Below are positions 7,893 to 19,526 of a stretch of 64,000 nucleotides of DNA, piece by piece. Location: contig NZ_BJDM01000004.1 of NCBI RefSeq assembly GCF_005405145.1, forward strand, positions 1-64,000, in the 5' to 3' direction. Numbering within the stretch: the stretch's first letter is position 1; each line of letters starts with the position of its first letter. Made by a program: the position numbers and the translations under genes. Source of the DNA: Paucilactobacillus kaifaensis. Lineage in GTDB: Bacteria > Bacillota > Bacilli > Lactobacillales > Lactobacillaceae. Below the pieces are notes generated by a model, which saw only the letters and a program-made list of their open reading frames with translations, was not told the origin of the DNA and did no database searches.

Positions 7893-8837
7893 TTAATCTT
7901 CTTGGCGAAGTGATAATCCTAAATCAGATAATTTAGCCTTAACTTCTTCCAGTGACTTACGTCCTAAATTACGAACCTTCATCATATCAGCTTCTGAACG
8001 ATCAGTTAATTCTTGCACAGAATTAATTCCGGCACGCTTAAGACAATTATATGAACGAACAGATAAATCTAGTTCTTCAATTGTCATTTCTAACATTTTT
8101 TCCTTATGAGTCTCTTCTTTTTCGACCATAATTTCAGCATTTTTGGCAGTATCTGTTAGATCAACAAACATAGATAAATGCTCTGTTAAAATTTTAGCAG
8201 CTAAACTAACTGATTCACTTGGCGTAATAGAACCATCTGTCCAAACATCAAGTGTTAATTTATCATAATCGTTACGTTGGCCGACACGAGCATTTTCAAC
8301 TGTGTAGTTTACGCGTTCGATTGGGGTATAGATGGAATCAATTGGCAAAACACCGATTGGAAGATCATCCATGCGAGCTTTGTTATCATCAGCTGAAACA
8401 TATCCACGACCCTTATCAGCAGTCATTTGAATATGCAACTCAGCTCCATCAGCGACAGTAGCAAGATGAAGATCTGGATTCAATACTGTTACGTCACCAT
8501 CAGTTTGAATATCACCGGCAGTAACTTCAGCAGGTCCTTTAACATCAATTTCCAATGTTTTATCTTCTTCAGTATCAATCTTCAAAGATACCTTTTTCAT
8601 GTTCAAAATAACTTGAGTTACATCCTCCGTAACGCCCTCAACAGTCGAGAACTCATGTAACACACCATCAATTTGAATGCTAGTAATCGCAGCCCCAGGA
8701 AGTGACGCAAGTAAAATCCGACGCAGTGAATTCCCAAGAGTTGTACCATAACCGCGCTCGAGTGGTTCTACGACAAACTTGCCATAGTTATTACTTTCAT
8801 CAACTTTGTGAATGTTTGGTTTCTCAAATTCGATCAT
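7893..8837 (-). CDS. rpoA: RNA polymerase subunit alpha
   Basis: Dimer nucleates polymerase assembly and its C-terminal domain contacts UP elements and activators. 314 residues. The N-terminal dimerisation domain includes [20 protein letters not shown]; a linker follows, then the C-terminal helix-hairpin-helix domain with [18 protein letters not shown]. No deletions. It sits between rpsK and rplQ in the alpha operon. Confidence 0.98.
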   Translation of the reverse strand: MIEFEKPNIHKVDESNNYGKFVVEPLERGYGTTLGNSLRRILLASLPGAAITSIQIDGVLHEFSTVEGVTEDVTQVILNMKKVSLKIDTEEDKTLEIDVKGPAEVTAGDIQTDGDVTVLNPDLHLATVADGAELHIQMTADKGRGYVSADDNKARMDDLPIGVLPIDSIYTPIERVNYTVENARVGQRNDYDKLTLDVWTDGSITPSESVSLAAKILTEHLSMFVDLTDTAKNAEIMVEKEETHKEKMLEMTIEELDLSVRSYNCLKRAGINSVQELTDRSEADMMKVRNLGRKSLEEVKAKLSDLGLSLRQED

Positions 8838-8925
8838 TCTTATCTTTTACCCCTTTCAAAACGTGGTTCGTTATTAATACGAAATTACATTGGTATGAAG
8901 AACTTCTCCACGGAAATGCATTGAA

Positions 8926-9315
8926 TTAAACACGACGACGCTTTGGAGGACGAGAACCATTATGTGGCACTGGTGTCACATCACGAATTGCGCTAACCTC
9001 AAGTCCAGTTGTTTGAAGTGCACGAATAGCAGCTTCACGACCAGAACCTGGTCCCTTGACAGCAACTTCGACAGTCTTCATGCCGTGTTCCATTGATGCT
9101 TTAGCAGCAGCTTCTGCAGCCATTTGGGCAGCGAACGGTGTTGACTTACGGCTCCCCTTGAATCCTAGAGATCCAGCTGAAGACCAGGCAACGGCGTTTC
9201 CTTGCATATCCGTAATCATAACTAATGTATTATTAAAAGTTGAATGGATGTGAGCCACACCGGATTCAATATTCTTTTTTACTCGACGCTTACGCGTACC
9301 TTTTCTTGTAGCCAT
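8926..9315 (-). CDS. rpsK: 30S ribosomal protein S11
   Basis: Small-subunit platform protein near the Shine-Dalgarno helix. 129 residues with the characteristic [20 protein letters not shown] and the basic [12 protein letters not shown] end. An 88-bp gap to rpoA holds no clear promoter. Confidence 0.97.
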   Translation of the reverse strand: MATRKGTRKRRVKKNIESGVAHIHSTFNNTLVMITDMQGNAVAWSSAGSLGFKGSRKSTPFAAQMAAEAAAKASMEHGMKTVEVAVKGPGSGREAAIRALQTTGLEVSAIRDVTPVPHNGSRPPKRRRV

Positions 9316-9343
9316 AGAAATGTTAAACCTCCTTTTCTACTAA

Positions 9344-9709
9344 TTATTTTTTGCGGCCAGCAACTGAAACAGTCTTACCCTTACGAGTACGAGCGTTGTT
9401 TTTTGTGTGTTGTCCACGAACTGGTAAACCACGACGATGACGCATGCCACGATATGAACCAATTTCTTGAAGTCGCTTGATATTCAATGATACTTCACGA
9501 CGAAGATCACCTTCAACCTTTAATTGGTCAACTTCTGTCCGGATCTTATCTTCCTGATCTGGAGTTAAATCACGTACACGAACATCCTCAGAAACCCCAG
9601 CATTAGTTAGAATTTCTTGAGCAGTTGTATCGCCAATTCCGAAAATATAAGTTAATCCGATTACGATTCGCTTGTCGCGAGGTAAATCGACACCTGCAAT
9701 ACGAGCCAT
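9344..9709 (-). CDS. rpsM: 30S ribosomal protein S13
   Basis: Small-subunit head protein contacting P-site tRNA and bridging to the large subunit. 121 residues from [20 protein letters not shown] to a basic tail. Normal length and order between rpmJ and rpsK. Confidence 0.97.
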   Translation of the reverse strand: MARIAGVDLPRDKRIVIGLTYIFGIGDTTAQEILTNAGVSEDVRVRDLTPDQEDKIRTEVDQLKVEGDLRREVSLNIKRLQEIGSYRGMRHRRGLPVRGQHTKNNARTRKGKTVSVAGRKK

Positions 9710-9740
9710 TAATTACTGCACCTCCATTTCATTAATAAAA

Positions 9741-9860
9741 TTACTTACCTTGACGCTGTTTGTGCTTAGGATTTGCAGAGCAAATCACCATAACACGGCC
9801 ATTACGTTTGATCACTTTACAGTGTTCGCACATTGGCTTTACTGATGGTCTTACTTTCAT
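9741..9860 (-). CDS. rpmJ: 50S ribosomal protein L36
   Basis: A 39-residue zinc-type L36. Minus-strand translation begins [20 protein letters not shown] and continues through the second metal ligand region ([17 protein letters not shown]). The CxxC plus C and H ligands identify the zinc-binding paralogue. It lies between infA and rpsM as expected. Confidence 0.95.
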   Translation of the reverse strand: MKVRPSVKPMCEHCKVIKRNGRVMVICSANPKHKQRQGK

Positions 9861-9904
9861 CTGAATAACCTCCTAGAAAGTTAAAAGTCCAATACTTGAT
9901 TATT

Positions 9905-10123
9905 TTATTTAAAGCGAAATGTGATTCGTCCCTTAGATAAATCATATGGTGACATTTCAACTTGAACACGATCTCCAGGTAAAATTTTAATATAGTGCAT
10001 TCTAATTTTACCGGAAACATGAGCCAAGATTTCATGACCATTTTCCAATTCAACTTTAAACATTGCATTTGGTAAAGTTTCTGTTACTTTACCTTCAATT
10101 TCGATAACGTCGTCTTTTGCCAC
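9905..10123 (-). CDS. infA: Translation initiation factor IF-1
   Basis: 72-residue OB-fold protein that occupies the ribosomal A site during initiation. Starts [20 protein letters not shown] and ends [14 protein letters not shown]. Preceded by AAGGAGGAACC. First gene of the alpha operon, with its own promoter and a hairpin leader upstream. Confidence 0.98.
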   Translation of the reverse strand: MAKDDVIEIEGKVTETLPNAMFKVELENGHEILAHVSGKIRMHYIKILPGDRVQVEMSPYDLSKGRITFRFK

Positions 10124-10164
10124 TAACAGGTTCCTCCTTGCTGAAACTTTTCAAAAATTGACGT

Positions 10165-10246
10165 AAAAATGGTGGAAACACTGTTCCACCTTGCATTTTT
10201 CTAGCTAAACCTAAAGTAGTTTACCACAGGTTACTAATCAAAGCAA
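10165..10246 (-). promoter_or_regulatory. infA promoter with terminator-like leader hairpin
   Basis: Minus-strand TTGCTT (10241-10246) and TAAACT (10218-10223) are 17 bp apart. Between the start point and infA, a 7-bp GGTGGAA/TTCCACC hairpin (10171-10190) is followed by a U-rich run (10165-10170). It looks like an attenuator for the infA operon; control is inferred. Confidence 0.6.
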
Positions 10247-10263
10247 GAATGGCCACCGGCCTC

Positions 10264-10923
10264 CTATAAATTCGTCAAGATTTTTTGTACAGCTTGATAA
10301 ACCTGACCGATTTCTTGTTCACCATCAACTGTGTGCAAAACACCAGCCTTAGTATAGTAATCAACCAGTGGTGTATTCATTTTAATGTTTACATCCAACC
10401 GATTCTTTACTGTTTCTGGCTTGTCATCTTCCCGTTGGTAGAAGTCATGATGTCCGCAAACATCACAAGTTCCTTCAACCTTAGGTGGATTATAAAGTCG
10501 ATGATAAGTTGCACCACAATTTCGACAAATGAATCTCCCCGTTAATCGTTGTGTTAAAACAGCAGGATCAACGTCGATATTCAAAACTGCATCCACATGA
10601 CGATTTGACTCGCTAAGCATCTGATCCAAAGCCTTAGCTTGAACTAAATTACGTGGATAACCATCCAACATAAAGCCATCATCTGTATCAGCTTGAGCTA
10701 ATCTTTCTTGGACAATTCCATTTGTTACTTCATCGGGAACCAATTCACCTTTATCAATAAAGGCTTTGGCTTGTAGTCCCATTGGAGTTTCATTTTTCAT
10801 TGCGTCCCGAAAGATATCGCCAGTCGAAATATGCGGAATTTGAAACTCTTCAACAATCTTCTGAGCTTGTGTGCCTTTACCAGCACCCGGTAACCCCATC
10901 AAGATTAGATTCATTGTACTCAC
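10264..10923 (-). CDS. adk: Adenylate kinase, zinc-containing
   Basis: Interconverts ATP plus AMP with two ADP. P-loop [13 protein letters not shown]-binding STGD, and LID domain with CRNCG and CDVCG zinc ligands typical of Gram-positive enzymes. The start is chosen as GTG 10923 because GGGAGG (10933-10938) is 9 nt upstream; the family-typical [10 protein letters not shown] begins three codons later at 10914. It follows secY, with the ribosome binding site just after the secY end. Confidence 0.95.
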   Translation of the reverse strand: MSTMNLILMGLPGAGKGTQAQKIVEEFQIPHISTGDIFRDAMKNETPMGLQAKAFIDKGELVPDEVTNGIVQERLAQADTDDGFMLDGYPRNLVQAKALDQMLSESNRHVDAVLNIDVDPAVLTQRLTGRFICRNCGATYHRLYNPPKVEGTCDVCGHHDFYQREDDKPETVKNRLDVNIKMNTPLVDYYTKAGVLHTVDGEQEIGQVYQAVQKILTNL

Positions 10924-10948
10924 TAGATTTTGCCTCCCATTATCTGAA

Positions 10949-12247
10949 CTATTCTCTAATAAAACCAATATACTCCCGTTTCATCATTAAACCATTCAGC
11001 TGACGAATCACGTCCAAAGCAATCTGGACAATAATTAACAAACTAGTTCCGCCTAATCCAATCGATTGACTTAGGTTCCAAATGTTGCTAGCTAACAATG
11101 GAATTAATGAGATAACACCTAAGAACAACGCTCCAACCGTGCTTAAACGCATCAAGAGCGATGAAACAAAGCTTTGTGTCGCTTTACCTGGCCAAACGCC
11201 AGGTATATAACTACCCTGTTTTTGTAAATTTTCAGCTAATTTTTCGGGATTAACCTGAACAAAAGCATAGAAAAACGTAAACAGGACAATTAATACAATA
11301 TAAAGTGTTGTTCCACTGGTTGTCTGCATATTAAAGATATTAGTCATAATTTGATACCATCGATCACCACTATGATTTTGCTGGAATGCCATCAAAATTG
11401 TTTGTGGTGTCGAAACGAAAGAACCTGCAAAGATAACTGGAATAACACCAGCAACGTTAATCTTTAAAGGTAAATAACTACTTTCGGGAGCTGCCGTTGT
11501 TCGACGAGTATACTGCATTGGTAATCTTCGCTCAGCTTGTTGAACCCAAGTAACGAAAGTAACAATGATCAACAAGGCAACAACAACTAACGCAACAAAA
11601 CCAATTCCCATCCATAGTTCACTTCCAGAAGCACCAACAATTTGATCGTCCCATAACTGCTTGATTCCAGTTGGCATCTGAGCAATAATTCCGGCAAAAA
11701 TCAGCATGGAAACACCATTACCCAAACCGCGCTCGGTAATCATGTCACCCATCCAAGTAGCTAACATTGTTCCAGCCGTCAAAATCAACCCAATCATTAA
11801 ATAGGTTTTTAGACCAGGATTATTAACTAGCTTCAGTGTGCTCAATGCATTAAACCCAGCAGTGATTCCAATCGATTGGATAAATCCAAGTACAATTGTT
11901 AACCACCGTGTCGCTTGGTTCAGCTTTCTACGGCCAACCTCACCTTGTTTACTCCACTCAACAAACTTAGGCACAATGTCCATTTGTAACAGTTGAACCA
12001 CAATTTGCGCTGTAATGTAAGGTGAAACTCCCATCGCGAACAATGAATAGTTTTCCAACCCACCACCACTAAATGTGTTCAAGATAGATGCTAGTCCAGT
12101 GGACGCAACTTCCTGAAGTGCAGCCGCATTGATTCCTGGAACGGTAATATACGCACCTAGTCGATATACAACTAAAACAAACAAAGTAAACATGATCTTC
12201 TTACGAATATCTTTGACTTTGAATGCATTTTTCATAGTTGTGAACAT
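10949..12247 (-). CDS. secY: Preprotein translocase subunit SecY
   Basis: Channel of the Sec translocon. 432 residues with ten predicted transmembrane helices; conserved [20 protein letters not shown] plug-region segment and the [10 protein letters not shown] loop. Its ATG overlaps the rplO stop by one base (TAATG), coupling it to the spc operon. Normal length. Confidence 0.97.
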   Translation of the reverse strand: MFTTMKNAFKVKDIRKKIMFTLFVLVVYRLGAYITVPGINAAALQEVASTGLASILNTFSGGGLENYSLFAMGVSPYITAQIVVQLLQMDIVPKFVEWSKQGEVGRRKLNQATRWLTIVLGFIQSIGITAGFNALSTLKLVNNPGLKTYLMIGLILTAGTMLATWMGDMITERGLGNGVSMLIFAGIIAQMPTGIKQLWDDQIVGASGSELWMGIGFVALVVVALLIIVTFVTWVQQAERRLPMQYTRRTTAAPESSYLPLKINVAGVIPVIFAGSFVSTPQTILMAFQQNHSGDRWYQIMTNIFNMQTTSGTTLYIVLIVLFTFFYAFVQVNPEKLAENLQKQGSYIPGVWPGKATQSFVSSLLMRLSTVGALFLGVISLIPLLASNIWNLSQSIGLGGTSLLIIVQIALDVIRQLNGLMMKREYIGFIRE

Positions 12248-12681
12248 TAAATCACCTCAGTTTTACCACCTGCAGCTTCAATTGCTGAAACAGCAGAAGC
12301 AGAAAACTTGCTTGCTTTGACAGTCAACTTCTTTGACAACTCACCGTTGCCCAGAATTTTAACGCCATTCTTTTCGTTTTTGACAATTCCATTTTCAACC
12401 AATAATGCTGGTGTAATTTCGCTACCATCATCAAACTGGTTTAATGCTGAAAGATTTACAATAGCAAATTCTTTGTGATTGATATTTGTAAATCCACGCT
12501 TTGGAATTCGACGATAGAGAGGCATTTGGCCCCCTTCAAATCCAACACGTGTTTTGCTACGAGCCTTTTGACCCTTTTGACCACGGCCAGATGTTTTACC
12601 ATTACCGGCTGACGTCCCTCGACCACGACGAACTCGTGTTCCACGGGCACCCTCGGCAGGTTGTAATTCATGCAACTTCAT
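12247..12681 (-). CDS. rplO: 50S ribosomal protein L15
   Basis: 144 residues beginning [20 protein letters not shown] with the glycine-rich [20 protein letters not shown] region. Late-assembly protein of the large subunit. Followed by secY with a one-base overlap. Confidence 0.97.
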   Translation of the reverse strand: MKLHELQPAEGARGTRVRRGRGTSAGNGKTSGRGQKGQKARSKTRVGFEGGQMPLYRRIPKRGFTNINHKEFAIVNLSALNQFDDGSEITPALLVENGIVKNEKNGVKILGNGELSKKLTVKASKFSASAVSAIEAAGGKTEVI

Positions 12682-12713
12682 TTGGTAGGCACCTCCTTGT
12701 ATATTTTAGTAAA

Positions 12714-12896
12714 CTACTTAACTTCTTCAATCGAAACTAAGTGAGCAATTTTAAAAATAGCGCCGCGAGTTGCTGCATTATCAGGTTTGATAACCGAACT
12801 ATTCACGCGTCCTAACCCTAACGATTTAACAATTGCACGTTGAGCTGGAAGACGGTGGGCCACGCTACGAATTAAAGTAATTTTTACTTGAGCCAT
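12714..12896 (-). CDS. rpmD: 50S ribosomal protein L30
   Basis: 60 residues, beginning [20 protein letters not shown], the bacterial short L30 form. It lies between rpsE and rplO as in other spc operons. Confidence 0.96.
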   Translation of the reverse strand: MAQVKITLIRSVAHRLPAQRAIVKSLGLGRVNSSVIKPDNAATRGAIFKIAHLVSIEEVK

Positions 12897-12909
12897 AATT
12901 GTCCTCCTA

Positions 12910-13410
12910 CTATTGTGCTAAGTGTTCGAGTGAAACGCCACGCAAAGCTGAAACTTCTTCTGCATTTCTAAGTTCTTTTAATCCTTCAAATGTTGCGCGA
13001 ACAACGTTAACAGGAGTATTAGAACCTAATCGTTTTGAAGTTACATCAGCAACACCGGCCAATTCCATGACGGAACGAACAGCGCCACCAGCAGCAACTC
13101 CAGAACCTTCAACAGCTGGCTTCAACAAGATTCGGCCACCACCATAAACACCAAGCACTTGGTGTGGCAAAGTTGTTCCAACGATTGGAACCTTAATCAA
13201 GTTTTTCTTGGCAGCTTCAACAGCTTTCCGAATTGCTTCGGGAACTTCTTGCGCTTTACCAGTACCAAAGCCAACGTGGCCCTTCTTATCGCCGACAATT
13301 ACTAATGCGGCAAAGCGAAGACGACGTCCACCTTTAACAACTTTAGTGATCCGGTTGATAGAAACAACATTATCTTCAAGATCTAATTTTGATGGGTCAA
13401 TAAATGCCAT
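12910..13410 (-). CDS. rpsE: 30S ribosomal protein S5
   Basis: 166 residues. N-terminal double-stranded RNA-binding fold ([20 protein letters not shown]) and C-terminal domain with [19 protein letters not shown]. Contributes to decoding accuracy; the loop where spectinomycin resistance arises ([10 protein letters not shown]) looks unaltered. Confidence 0.97.
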   Translation of the reverse strand: MAFIDPSKLDLEDNVVSINRITKVVKGGRRLRFAALVIVGDKKGHVGFGTGKAQEVPEAIRKAVEAAKKNLIKVPIVGTTLPHQVLGVYGGGRILLKPAVEGSGVAAGGAVRSVMELAGVADVTSKRLGSNTPVNVVRATFEGLKELRNAEEVSALRGVSLEHLAQ

Positions 13411-13431
13411 TACGGGTTATTCCTCCTTTTC

Positions 13432-13788
13432 TTAGAACTTCAATCCATTTTCACGTGCTGCTTCAGCTAAAGCTTGAACACGTCCGTGATATAAGTAGCC
13501 ACCACGATCAAAAACAACGTCAGCAATATTCTTAGCTGCACCGCGCTTGGCAATTAATGTACCAACCTCAGTTGCTTGTTCTGTCTTAGTTTTGCCACTT
13601 ACTTCACTGTCTATTGTGGAGGCACTTGCGAGCGTCACACCCTCTACATCATCAATTAATTGAGCGTAGATGTTTTTGTTTGAACGAAAAACATTTAAGC
13701 GTGGGCGCTCCGCAGTACCAGAGATCTTACCACGAACGCGTGCATGACGACGTTGGCGGGTTTTGTTCTTATCTGGTTTTGTAATCAC
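13432..13788 (-). CDS. rplR: 50S ribosomal protein L18
   Basis: Binds 5S rRNA. The start is set at GTG 13788, giving [20 protein letters not shown], because GAGGTG lies 6 nt upstream. The upstream GTG at 13797 overlaps that Shine-Dalgarno sequence. 118 residues, family length. Confidence 0.95.
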   Translation of the reverse strand: MITKPDKNKTRQRRHARVRGKISGTAERPRLNVFRSNKNIYAQLIDDVEGVTLASASTIDSEVSGKTKTEQATEVGTLIAKRGAAKNIADVVFDRGGYLYHGRVQALAEAARENGLKF

Positions 13789-13826
13789 AACAGTCACCTC
13801 TTTATTTTATTTATTAATGTTTAAGA

Positions 13827-14363
13827 CTATTTACCAGTCTTACCTTCCTTACGACGAACAAATTCATCTTCATAACGAATACCTTTACCTTTGTAAGGTT
13901 CAGGTGAACGAACTGAACGAACTTCCGCAGCAAAGTCACCAACCGCTTGTTTACCAATTCCACTAATCTTAATTGTAGTGTTATCAGGCACTTCAAGTGT
14001 TAGTCCTTCTGGAGTATCGAATTCAACAGGATGTGAATATCCAACAGCCAAAGTTAATTTTTTACCCTTTAATTGTGCACGATATCCAACACCAACAAGT
14101 TTCAGTGTTTTTGAAAAACCATTCACAACACCTTCAACCATGTTGTTTACGTTGGCACGAGTTGTTCCATGAATAGCACGCGTCTTATTGTTGTCATCAG
14201 GACGTTCAAACTTAACTTCGTTACCATCAACATTCATTGTGATGATTGGAGAAACTGTTCGTGTCAATGAACCTTTAGGTCCTTTAACCGTCACTTCATC
14301 ACCATCACGTTTAACTTCAACACCGGCTGGCAATTCAATTACTTTATATCCAATACGACTCAT
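13827..14363 (-). CDS. rplF: 50S ribosomal protein L6
   Basis: Two-domain large-subunit protein near the factor-binding site. The start [14 protein letters not shown] at 14363 is 8 nt from GGAGG; an ATG three codons earlier is too close to it. Ends with the typical [20 protein letters not shown]. Confidence 0.96.
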   Translation of the reverse strand: MSRIGYKVIELPAGVEVKRDGDEVTVKGPKGSLTRTVSPIITMNVDGNEVKFERPDDNNKTRAIHGTTRANVNNMVEGVVNGFSKTLKLVGVGYRAQLKGKKLTLAVGYSHPVEFDTPEGLTLEVPDNTTIKISGIGKQAVGDFAAEVRSVRSPEPYKGKGIRYEDEFVRRKEGKTGK

Positions 14364-14393
14364 TATGTGCACCTCCTTACTATATTTATTGTA

Positions 14394-14792
14394 TTACCAA
14401 ACGTAGGCGAGAACTTCGCCACCGACTTTTTTAGCACGGGCTTCTTTATCAGTTACAACACCTTGTGAAGTAGAAATAATAGCAATTCCTAAGCCGTTTA
14501 AAACCTTAGGAACAGCGTCAGCCTTAACATATGAACGTAACCCTGGTTTTGAAATACGTTTCAAACCTGAGATAACGCGTTCGTTGTCTTTGCCATACTT
14601 TAAGAATACACGGATGATACCTTGCTTATCATCATCCACATACTCGACATCGCGAACAAAACCTTCATTTTTCAAGATTTCGGCAATGTCATGCTTAATT
14701 TTTGATGCAGGAACTTCTAATGATTCATGACGAACCATGTTCGCATTACGGATGCGAGTCAAGAAATCTGCAATCGGATCAGTCATAGACAT
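14394..14792 (-). CDS. rpsH: 30S ribosomal protein S8
   Basis: 132 residues, [20 protein letters not shown]; binds 16S rRNA helix 21 and in many bacteria represses the spc operon. GGAGG lies 10 nt before ATG 14792. C-terminal [20 protein letters not shown] is intact. Confidence 0.97.
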   Translation of the reverse strand: MSMTDPIADFLTRIRNANMVRHESLEVPASKIKHDIAEILKNEGFVRDVEYVDDDKQGIIRVFLKYGKDNERVISGLKRISKPGLRSYVKADAVPKVLNGLGIAIISTSQGVVTDKEARAKKVGGEVLAYVW

Positions 14793-14827
14793 CGATGTTT
14801 ATCCTCCTTTTTGTTGGTTTAAATTGT

Positions 14828-15013
14828 TTACCAGCTAGCCTTTTTCATACCAGGAATTTGACCCTTGTGGGCAAGATCCCGTAAGCAAATACGGCATAAA
14901 TGGAATTTTTGATAAACAGAGTGTGGACGTCCACAACGTTCACAGCGTGTGTACGCCTGTGTTGAAAACTTAGCTGGACGCTTGTTTTTAGCAATTTGTG
15001 ATTTTTTTGCCAA
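14828..15013 (-). CDS. rpsN: 30S ribosomal protein S14, zinc type
   Basis: 61-residue short S14 with ligands CERCG and CRICL, 16 residues between the first cysteines of each pair. This C-plus, zinc-binding form is the usual spc-operon S14 of Gram-positive bacteria. Confidence 0.96.
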   Translation of the reverse strand: MAKKSQIAKNKRPAKFSTQAYTRCERCGRPHSVYQKFHLCRICLRDLAHKGQIPGMKKASW

Positions 15014-15031
15014 TTTGTGGAACCTCCTTAT

Positions 15032-15574
15032 TTACTTAGCAAATGGCATACCTAACTGTGCCAACAATTCTCGTGATTCCTCATCAGATTGGGCAGTTGT
15101 AACAATTACAATATCCAATCCGCGAACCCGATTAACATTATCATAATTAATTTCTGGGAAGATTAATTGTTCTCTAACCCCTAAAGTGTAGTTACCGCGA
15201 CCATCAAATGCTTTGTTGCTAACACCATGAAAATCACGAACCCGGGGGAGCGAAACATTAACCAATTTATCCAAGAAATCATACATGCGTTCGCCACGCA
15301 ATGTAACTTTAGCACCAATTGACATTCCCTCACGAAGACGGAAGCCGGCGATTGACTTTTTAGCCTTTGTAACTAAAGGTTTTTGGCCAGAAATCAATGA
15401 TAATTCTTCAACAGCCTCATCAAGATTTTTAGCATTTGTCGTTGCATCACCAACACCCATATTCAAGACAATTTTGTCAATTTTAGGTGTCTGCATAACA
15501 GAAGTGTAGTTAAACTTTTCAACTAATGAAGGTGTTACTTCATTAACATACTTTTCCTTCAAACGGTTCACCAT
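15032..15574 (-). CDS. rplE: 50S ribosomal protein L5
   Basis: 180 residues binding 5S rRNA and contacting P-site tRNA. Characteristic [20 protein letters not shown] and [17 protein letters not shown] blocks. Follows rplX in standard order. Confidence 0.97.
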   Translation of the reverse strand: MVNRLKEKYVNEVTPSLVEKFNYTSVMQTPKIDKIVLNMGVGDATTNAKNLDEAVEELSLISGQKPLVTKAKKSIAGFRLREGMSIGAKVTLRGERMYDFLDKLVNVSLPRVRDFHGVSNKAFDGRGNYTLGVREQLIFPEINYDNVNRVRGLDIVIVTTAQSDEESRELLAQLGMPFAK

Positions 15575-15601
15575 GAAGTTTTGTTCCTCCTTCCTTAAAA
15601 A

Positions 15602-15910
15602 TTAATCAAGAGTTTGTCCTGATTTCTTTGCCACGCGTACTTTTTTGCCATCAACAACTTTAAAACCAATACGAGTTGGTTCGTTATTTGAAGGGTCAAC
15701 AAGCATGACATTTGAAACTTGAATTGGCGCTTCTTTATCAATTACGCCGCCTTGTGGATATTCATTACTAGGTTTTTGGTGTTTTTTCACCATATTGACG
15801 CCTTCGACAATCACACGGTTATCCTTAGCCAAAGTTTTCTTAATTGTTCCTTCTTTGCCCTTGTCTTTTCCGCTGATTACTCGAACTTTGTCACCAGTTT
15901 TTACAAACAT
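15602..15910 (-). CDS. rplX: 50S ribosomal protein L24
   Basis: 102-residue KOW-domain protein initiating large-subunit assembly; [20 protein letters not shown] is the KOW motif. Normal length and position. Confidence 0.97.
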   Translation of the reverse strand: MFVKTGDKVRVISGKDKGKEGTIKKTLAKDNRVIVEGVNMVKKHQKPSNEYPQGGVIDKEAPIQVSNVMLVDPSNNEPTRIGFKVVDGKKVRVAKKSGQTLD

Positions 15911-15944
15911 GTTGATTGCGCACCTCCTTATTTTTAAGATGAAT

Positions 15945-16313
15945 TTACAGTACTTCCGGAGCTAATGATACGATTCGCATGAAGTCATTATCACGTAGTT
16001 CACGAGCGATAGGTCCAAAGATACGTGTACCTTGTGGGCTCTTATCATCCTTAATAAGTACAGCTGCATTTTCATCAAATTTGATATACGAACCATCAGT
16101 ACGATGAAGACCTGATTTTGTCCGAACAACGACTGCTTTGACAACGTCACCTTTTTTGACAACGCCACCTGGTGTTGCTTGTTTTACAGTAGCAACAATA
16201 ATATCACCAATATTTCCTGTTTTAACTCGTGAACCACCTAAAATTTTAATTACTAGGATTTCACGGGCACCAGAATTATCAGCAACTTTCAACCGACTTT
16301 CTTGTTGAATCAC
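15945..16313 (-). CDS. rplN: 50S ribosomal protein L14
   Basis: 122 residues from [20 protein letters not shown] to [12 protein letters not shown]. Interface protein involved in bridge B8. No anomalies. Confidence 0.97.
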   Translation of the reverse strand: MIQQESRLKVADNSGAREILVIKILGGSRVKTGNIGDIIVATVKQATPGGVVKKGDVVKAVVVRTKSGLHRTDGSYIKFDENAAVLIKDDKSPQGTRIFGPIARELRDNDFMRIVSLAPEVL

Positions 16314-16364
16314 GGCTATGTCCTCCTTCCATCTTCAAATCAGAATACGAATTTAAGTGACGAT

Positions 16365-16631
16365 TTAGATATTAACTGTTTTTTCAACAATCGAAACAAG
16401 ACGAAAGCGCTTCTTAGCAGAAAGTGGTCGAGTTTCCATAATCCGAACAATATCGCCAGTTTTAGCTTCGTTATTCTCATCATGTGCATAGAATTTCTTT
16501 GAATATTTAACTCGCTTGCCGTAAATCGGAGCGTTCTTGTATGTTTCGATCTTAACAGTAATGGTTTTATCCATTTTATCAGAAACGACGCGCCCTTGGT
16601 ATACCTTACGGGCATTACGTTCTTCAGCCAT
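16365..16631 (-). CDS. rpsQ: 30S ribosomal protein S17
   Basis: 88 residues with OB-fold motif [20 protein letters not shown] and the KKFYAHDE block. Primary 16S rRNA binder. A 52-bp gap separates it from rplN. Confidence 0.97.
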   Translation of the reverse strand: MAEERNARKVYQGRVVSDKMDKTITVKIETYKNAPIYGKRVKYSKKFYAHDENNEAKTGDIVRIMETRPLSAKKRFRLVSIVEKTVNI

Positions 16632-16655
16632 ACGTTAATCCTCCTTTTTCGTATT

Positions 16656-16862
16656 CTAGTTATTTGATTCTTGTTGACGAAGAACTGTTTTAACTCGTGC
16701 AATGTCTTTACGAACTTGCTTTAGACTTGCAGTGTTCTCCAACTGACCAGTAGCCAATTGAAAACGTAGGTTAAACAATTGATCCTTCAAATTCTTTTCT
16801 CTATCAAGCATTTCAGCAGTGGTTAATCCATTTAATTCTTGTACGAAATCTTTAGTTTTCAT
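16656..16862 (-). CDS. rpmC: 50S ribosomal protein L29
   Basis: Helical protein at the exit tunnel near L23. The start is taken as ATG 16862 (AGGTGG 8 nt upstream), giving [23 protein letters not shown] 16874 is an alternative. It overlaps the rplP 3' end by 11 bases. [20 protein letters not shown] is the family signature. Confidence 0.93.
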   Translation of the reverse strand: MKTKDFVQELNGLTTAEMLDREKNLKDQLFNLRFQLATGQLENTASLKQVRKDIARVKTVLRQQESNN

Positions 16863-17286
16863 TTGATTCGCCACCTACTTCCTCACGTTTTACAATCTTA
16901 GTTCGAACTGGTAATTTGTGACTTGCTAAACGTAATGCTTCGCGGGCAACTTCTTCAGAAACGCCACCTACTTCAAACATTATCTTGCCACGTTTTACAG
17001 GAGCAACCCAGCCTTCAGGTGCACCTTTACCATTACCCATTCGAACACCTACACCTTTTGCAGTGTAAGATTTGTGAGGGAAAATCTTAATCCAAACTTT
17101 CCCACCACGTTTCATATAACGGTTCATCGCAACACGGGCTGCTTCAATTTGACGGTTAGAAATCCAATGTGAATCTAATGATTGGATTCCGTACTCACCA
17201 AAAGTGACAGTCTTGCCACCTTTTGCCTCGCCACGCATGTGACCACGGTGCTCACGACGAAACTTTACTCGCTTTGGTATTAGCAT
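16852..17286 (-). CDS. rplP: 50S ribosomal protein L16
   Basis: 144 residues, [19 protein letters not shown]. Contacts the A-site tRNA elbow. The loop containing the conserved arginine ([20 protein letters not shown]) is intact. Overlaps rpmC. Confidence 0.97.
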   Translation of the reverse strand: MLIPKRVKFRREHRGHMRGEAKGGKTVTFGEYGIQSLDSHWISNRQIEAARVAMNRYMKRGGKVWIKIFPHKSYTAKGVGVRMGNGKGAPEGWVAPVKRGKIMFEVGGVSEEVAREALRLASHKLPVRTKIVKREEVGGESNEN

Positions 17287-17288
17287 GT

Positions 17289-17960
17289 TTATTTCCCTCC
17301 TTGCTCTTTAGCGTTTGTTTGAACGCCTTTCTTATCTGGAAGAATTTCTCCCCGATAGATCCAGGTTTTAACACCTAATTGACCATATGTTGTATGTGCT
17401 TCGTCCCATGAATAATCGATATCAGCACGTAAAGTATGCAGTGGAACTGTTCCATCAGAATATGACTCAACACGTGACATGTCGGCCCCATTCAAACGAC
17501 CTGCGACTTGCGTCTTAATACCCTTAGCACCTGAACGCATTGTCCGTTGCATTGCACCACGCATTGCGCGACGGAAAGCAACACGACCTTCAAGTTGACG
17601 AGCAATACTTTCACCAACTAAATGAGCATCTAAATCAGGCTTTTTAATTTCCACAATATTGATGTGAACACGTTTGCCTGTAAGTTTGTTTAGTTCTTTA
17701 CGAAGTGCTTCTACTTCTGAACCACCCTTACCAATAACCATTCCTGGTTTGGCTGTATGAATTGAAACGTTAACACGATTAGCAGCACGTTCAATTTCAA
17801 CGGTTGAAACAGAGGCATCAGCAAGTCGTTTTGTGATATATTTGCGGATCCGTAAATCTTCATTTAGGAAAGTAGCAAAATCTTTTTCTGCATACCATTT
17901 TGCTTGCCAATCACGAATGACGCCAACACGGAATCCAGTTGGATTAATCTTTTGACCCAC
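17289..17960 (-). CDS. rpsC: 30S ribosomal protein S3
   Basis: 223 residues with N-terminal [22 protein letters not shown] domain with [20 protein letters not shown], and C-terminal S3 domain. Forms the mRNA entry channel. Two bases before rplP. Confidence 0.97.
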   Translation of the reverse strand: MGQKINPTGFRVGVIRDWQAKWYAEKDFATFLNEDLRIRKYITKRLADASVSTVEIERAANRVNVSIHTAKPGMVIGKGGSEVEALRKELNKLTGKRVHINIVEIKKPDLDAHLVGESIARQLEGRVAFRRAMRGAMQRTMRSGAKGIKTQVAGRLNGADMSRVESYSDGTVPLHTLRADIDYSWDEAHTTYGQLGVKTWIYRGEILPDKKGVQTNAKEQGGK

Positions 17961-17972
17961 TTGTTATTCCTC

Positions 17973-18320
17973 CTATTTTTCTGATACAACCACTGTAATG
18001 TGACTTGTTCGTTTGTTAATTGGTGAAGCTGACCCTTTGGCACGAGGACGGAAACGTTTAAGCGTTGGTCCTTCATTTGCAAAAGTTTCGCTAACAACCA
18101 ATGATTCACGATCCAAATCAAAGTTATTTTCAGCGTTTGCAACAGCAGATTTTAAAACTTTTTCAACATCTGAAGATGCACCACGAGGAGTGAACTTCAG
18201 AATTGCAAAGGCTTCAGCAACGTTCTTACCACGAATAGTATCTAATACCAAACGTACTTTACGAGATGAAACTCGTACGGTTGTAGCAGTTGCTTTAGCT
18301 GATGTGATTTGTTCTGCCAT
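17973..18320 (-). CDS. rplV: 50S ribosomal protein L22
   Basis: 115 residues; its beta-hairpin ([20 protein letters not shown]) lines the exit tunnel at the macrolide-binding constriction and shows no insertion. Confidence 0.97.
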   Translation of the reverse strand: MAEQITSAKATATTVRVSSRKVRLVLDTIRGKNVAEAFAILKFTPRGASSDVEKVLKSAVANAENNFDLDRESLVVSETFANEGPTLKRFRPRAKGSASPINKRTSHITVVVSEK

Positions 18321-18333
18321 AATTCACCCTCCT

Positions 18334-18615
18334 TTATTTAGTTCCAGTTGTTTTATCGGCACCAGAGTGACCGTGGAATGTCCGTGTAGGAACAAATTCG
18401 CCAAGCTTATGTCCGACCATATCGTCTTGAACATAAACTGGTACGTGTTTGCGTCCATCATAGACAGCAAATGTGTAACCAATGAAACTTGGGAAAATTG
18501 TCGAACGACGTGACCATGTCTTAATGACCGTTTTCTTTTCTTGATCTGCTTGTGCTTCAACCTTTTTTAATAGGTGAGCATCGGCAAAAGGTCCTTTTTT
18601 CAAACTACGACCCAT
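18334..18615 (-). CDS. rpsS: 30S ribosomal protein S19
   Basis: 93 residues, [20 protein letters not shown], with [20 protein letters not shown]. Small-subunit head protein partnering S13. Confidence 0.97.
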   Translation of the reverse strand: MGRSLKKGPFADAHLLKKVEAQADQEKKTVIKTWSRRSTIFPSFIGYTFAVYDGRKHVPVYVQDDMVGHKLGEFVPTRTFHGHSGADKTTGTK

Positions 18616-18653
18616 TTTGTTACCTCCTCTCGGACTTTACGTTGCAATATTTA

Positions 18654-19499
18654 TTAACGAGTATGTGGACCACGTTTACGACCACGCACAATTAATTTGT
18701 TTGAACGAGCCTTGTGTGAACGTGTCTTCTTACCAACAGTCTTTTTACCCCATGGAGAAAGAGGTGATGGAAGACCAACTGGTGCTTTACCTTCACCACC
18801 ACCATGAGGGTGATCGTTAGGGTTCATAACTGATCCACGAACATGTGGACGTTGTCCCATGTAACGCTTACGACCAGCTTTACCAATGTTGATCAACTCG
18901 TGTTGTTCATTTCCAACAGCACCAATTGTGGCACGGTTAGTAGCTAAGATCATTCGAACTTCACCAGAAGCCAAACGAACCAAAACATACTTACCTTCTT
19001 TACCAAGTAATTGAGCGGATGCACCAGCAGAACGTGCAATCTGACCACCCTTACCAGGCTTTAGTTCAATGTTGTGAATAATAGTACCAACAGGAATGTT
19101 TGCTAGTGGTAATGCATTACCGACTTTAATATCAGCTTCTGGTCCTGATTGAACCTGCATTCCAACTGTCAATCCCTTAGGAGCAATGATATATGACTTA
19201 ATTCCGTCAGCGTATACTAACAAAGCAATATTTGCTGTTCGATTTGGATCATATTCAATTGCCTTAACTGTAGCAGTCACATCATCTTTGATTCGCTTGA
19301 AATCAATGATTCGATATTGACGCTTAGTACCACCACCACGGTGACGAACAGTAATATGTCCATAACTGTTACGACCAGCAGTACGGTTCTTTGGAGCTAG
19401 CAATGATTTTTCAGGAGTAGTTTTAGTAATCTCTTCAAAATCTGAGCCAGTCATGTTACGGCGGCCGTTAGTGGTTGGTTTATATTTCCGAATTCCCAC
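18654..19499 (-). CDS. rplB: 50S ribosomal protein L2
   Basis: 281 residues, needed for subunit association and peptidyl transferase. Contains [13 protein letters not shown] with the conserved histidine near the active centre, and the usual [20 protein letters not shown] start. Confidence 0.97.
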   Translation of the reverse strand: MGIRKYKPTTNGRRNMTGSDFEEITKTTPEKSLLAPKNRTAGRNSYGHITVRHRGGGTKRQYRIIDFKRIKDDVTATVKAIEYDPNRTANIALLVYADGIKSYIIAPKGLTVGMQVQSGPEADIKVGNALPLANIPVGTIIHNIELKPGKGGQIARSAGASAQLLGKEGKYVLVRLASGEVRMILATNRATIGAVGNEQHELINIGKAGRKRYMGQRPHVRGSVMNPNDHPHGGGEGKAPVGLPSPLSPWGKKTVGKKTRSHKARSNKLIVRGRKRGPHTR

Positions 19500-19526
19500 T
19501 TTATTTTCCTCCTATTCCAGATTTAA

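Noticed and set aside
9817-10068. Minus-strand 83-codon frame over infA and rpmJ
   Set aside because: Out-of-frame shadow of infA; its 3' end overlaps the true rpmJ gene.
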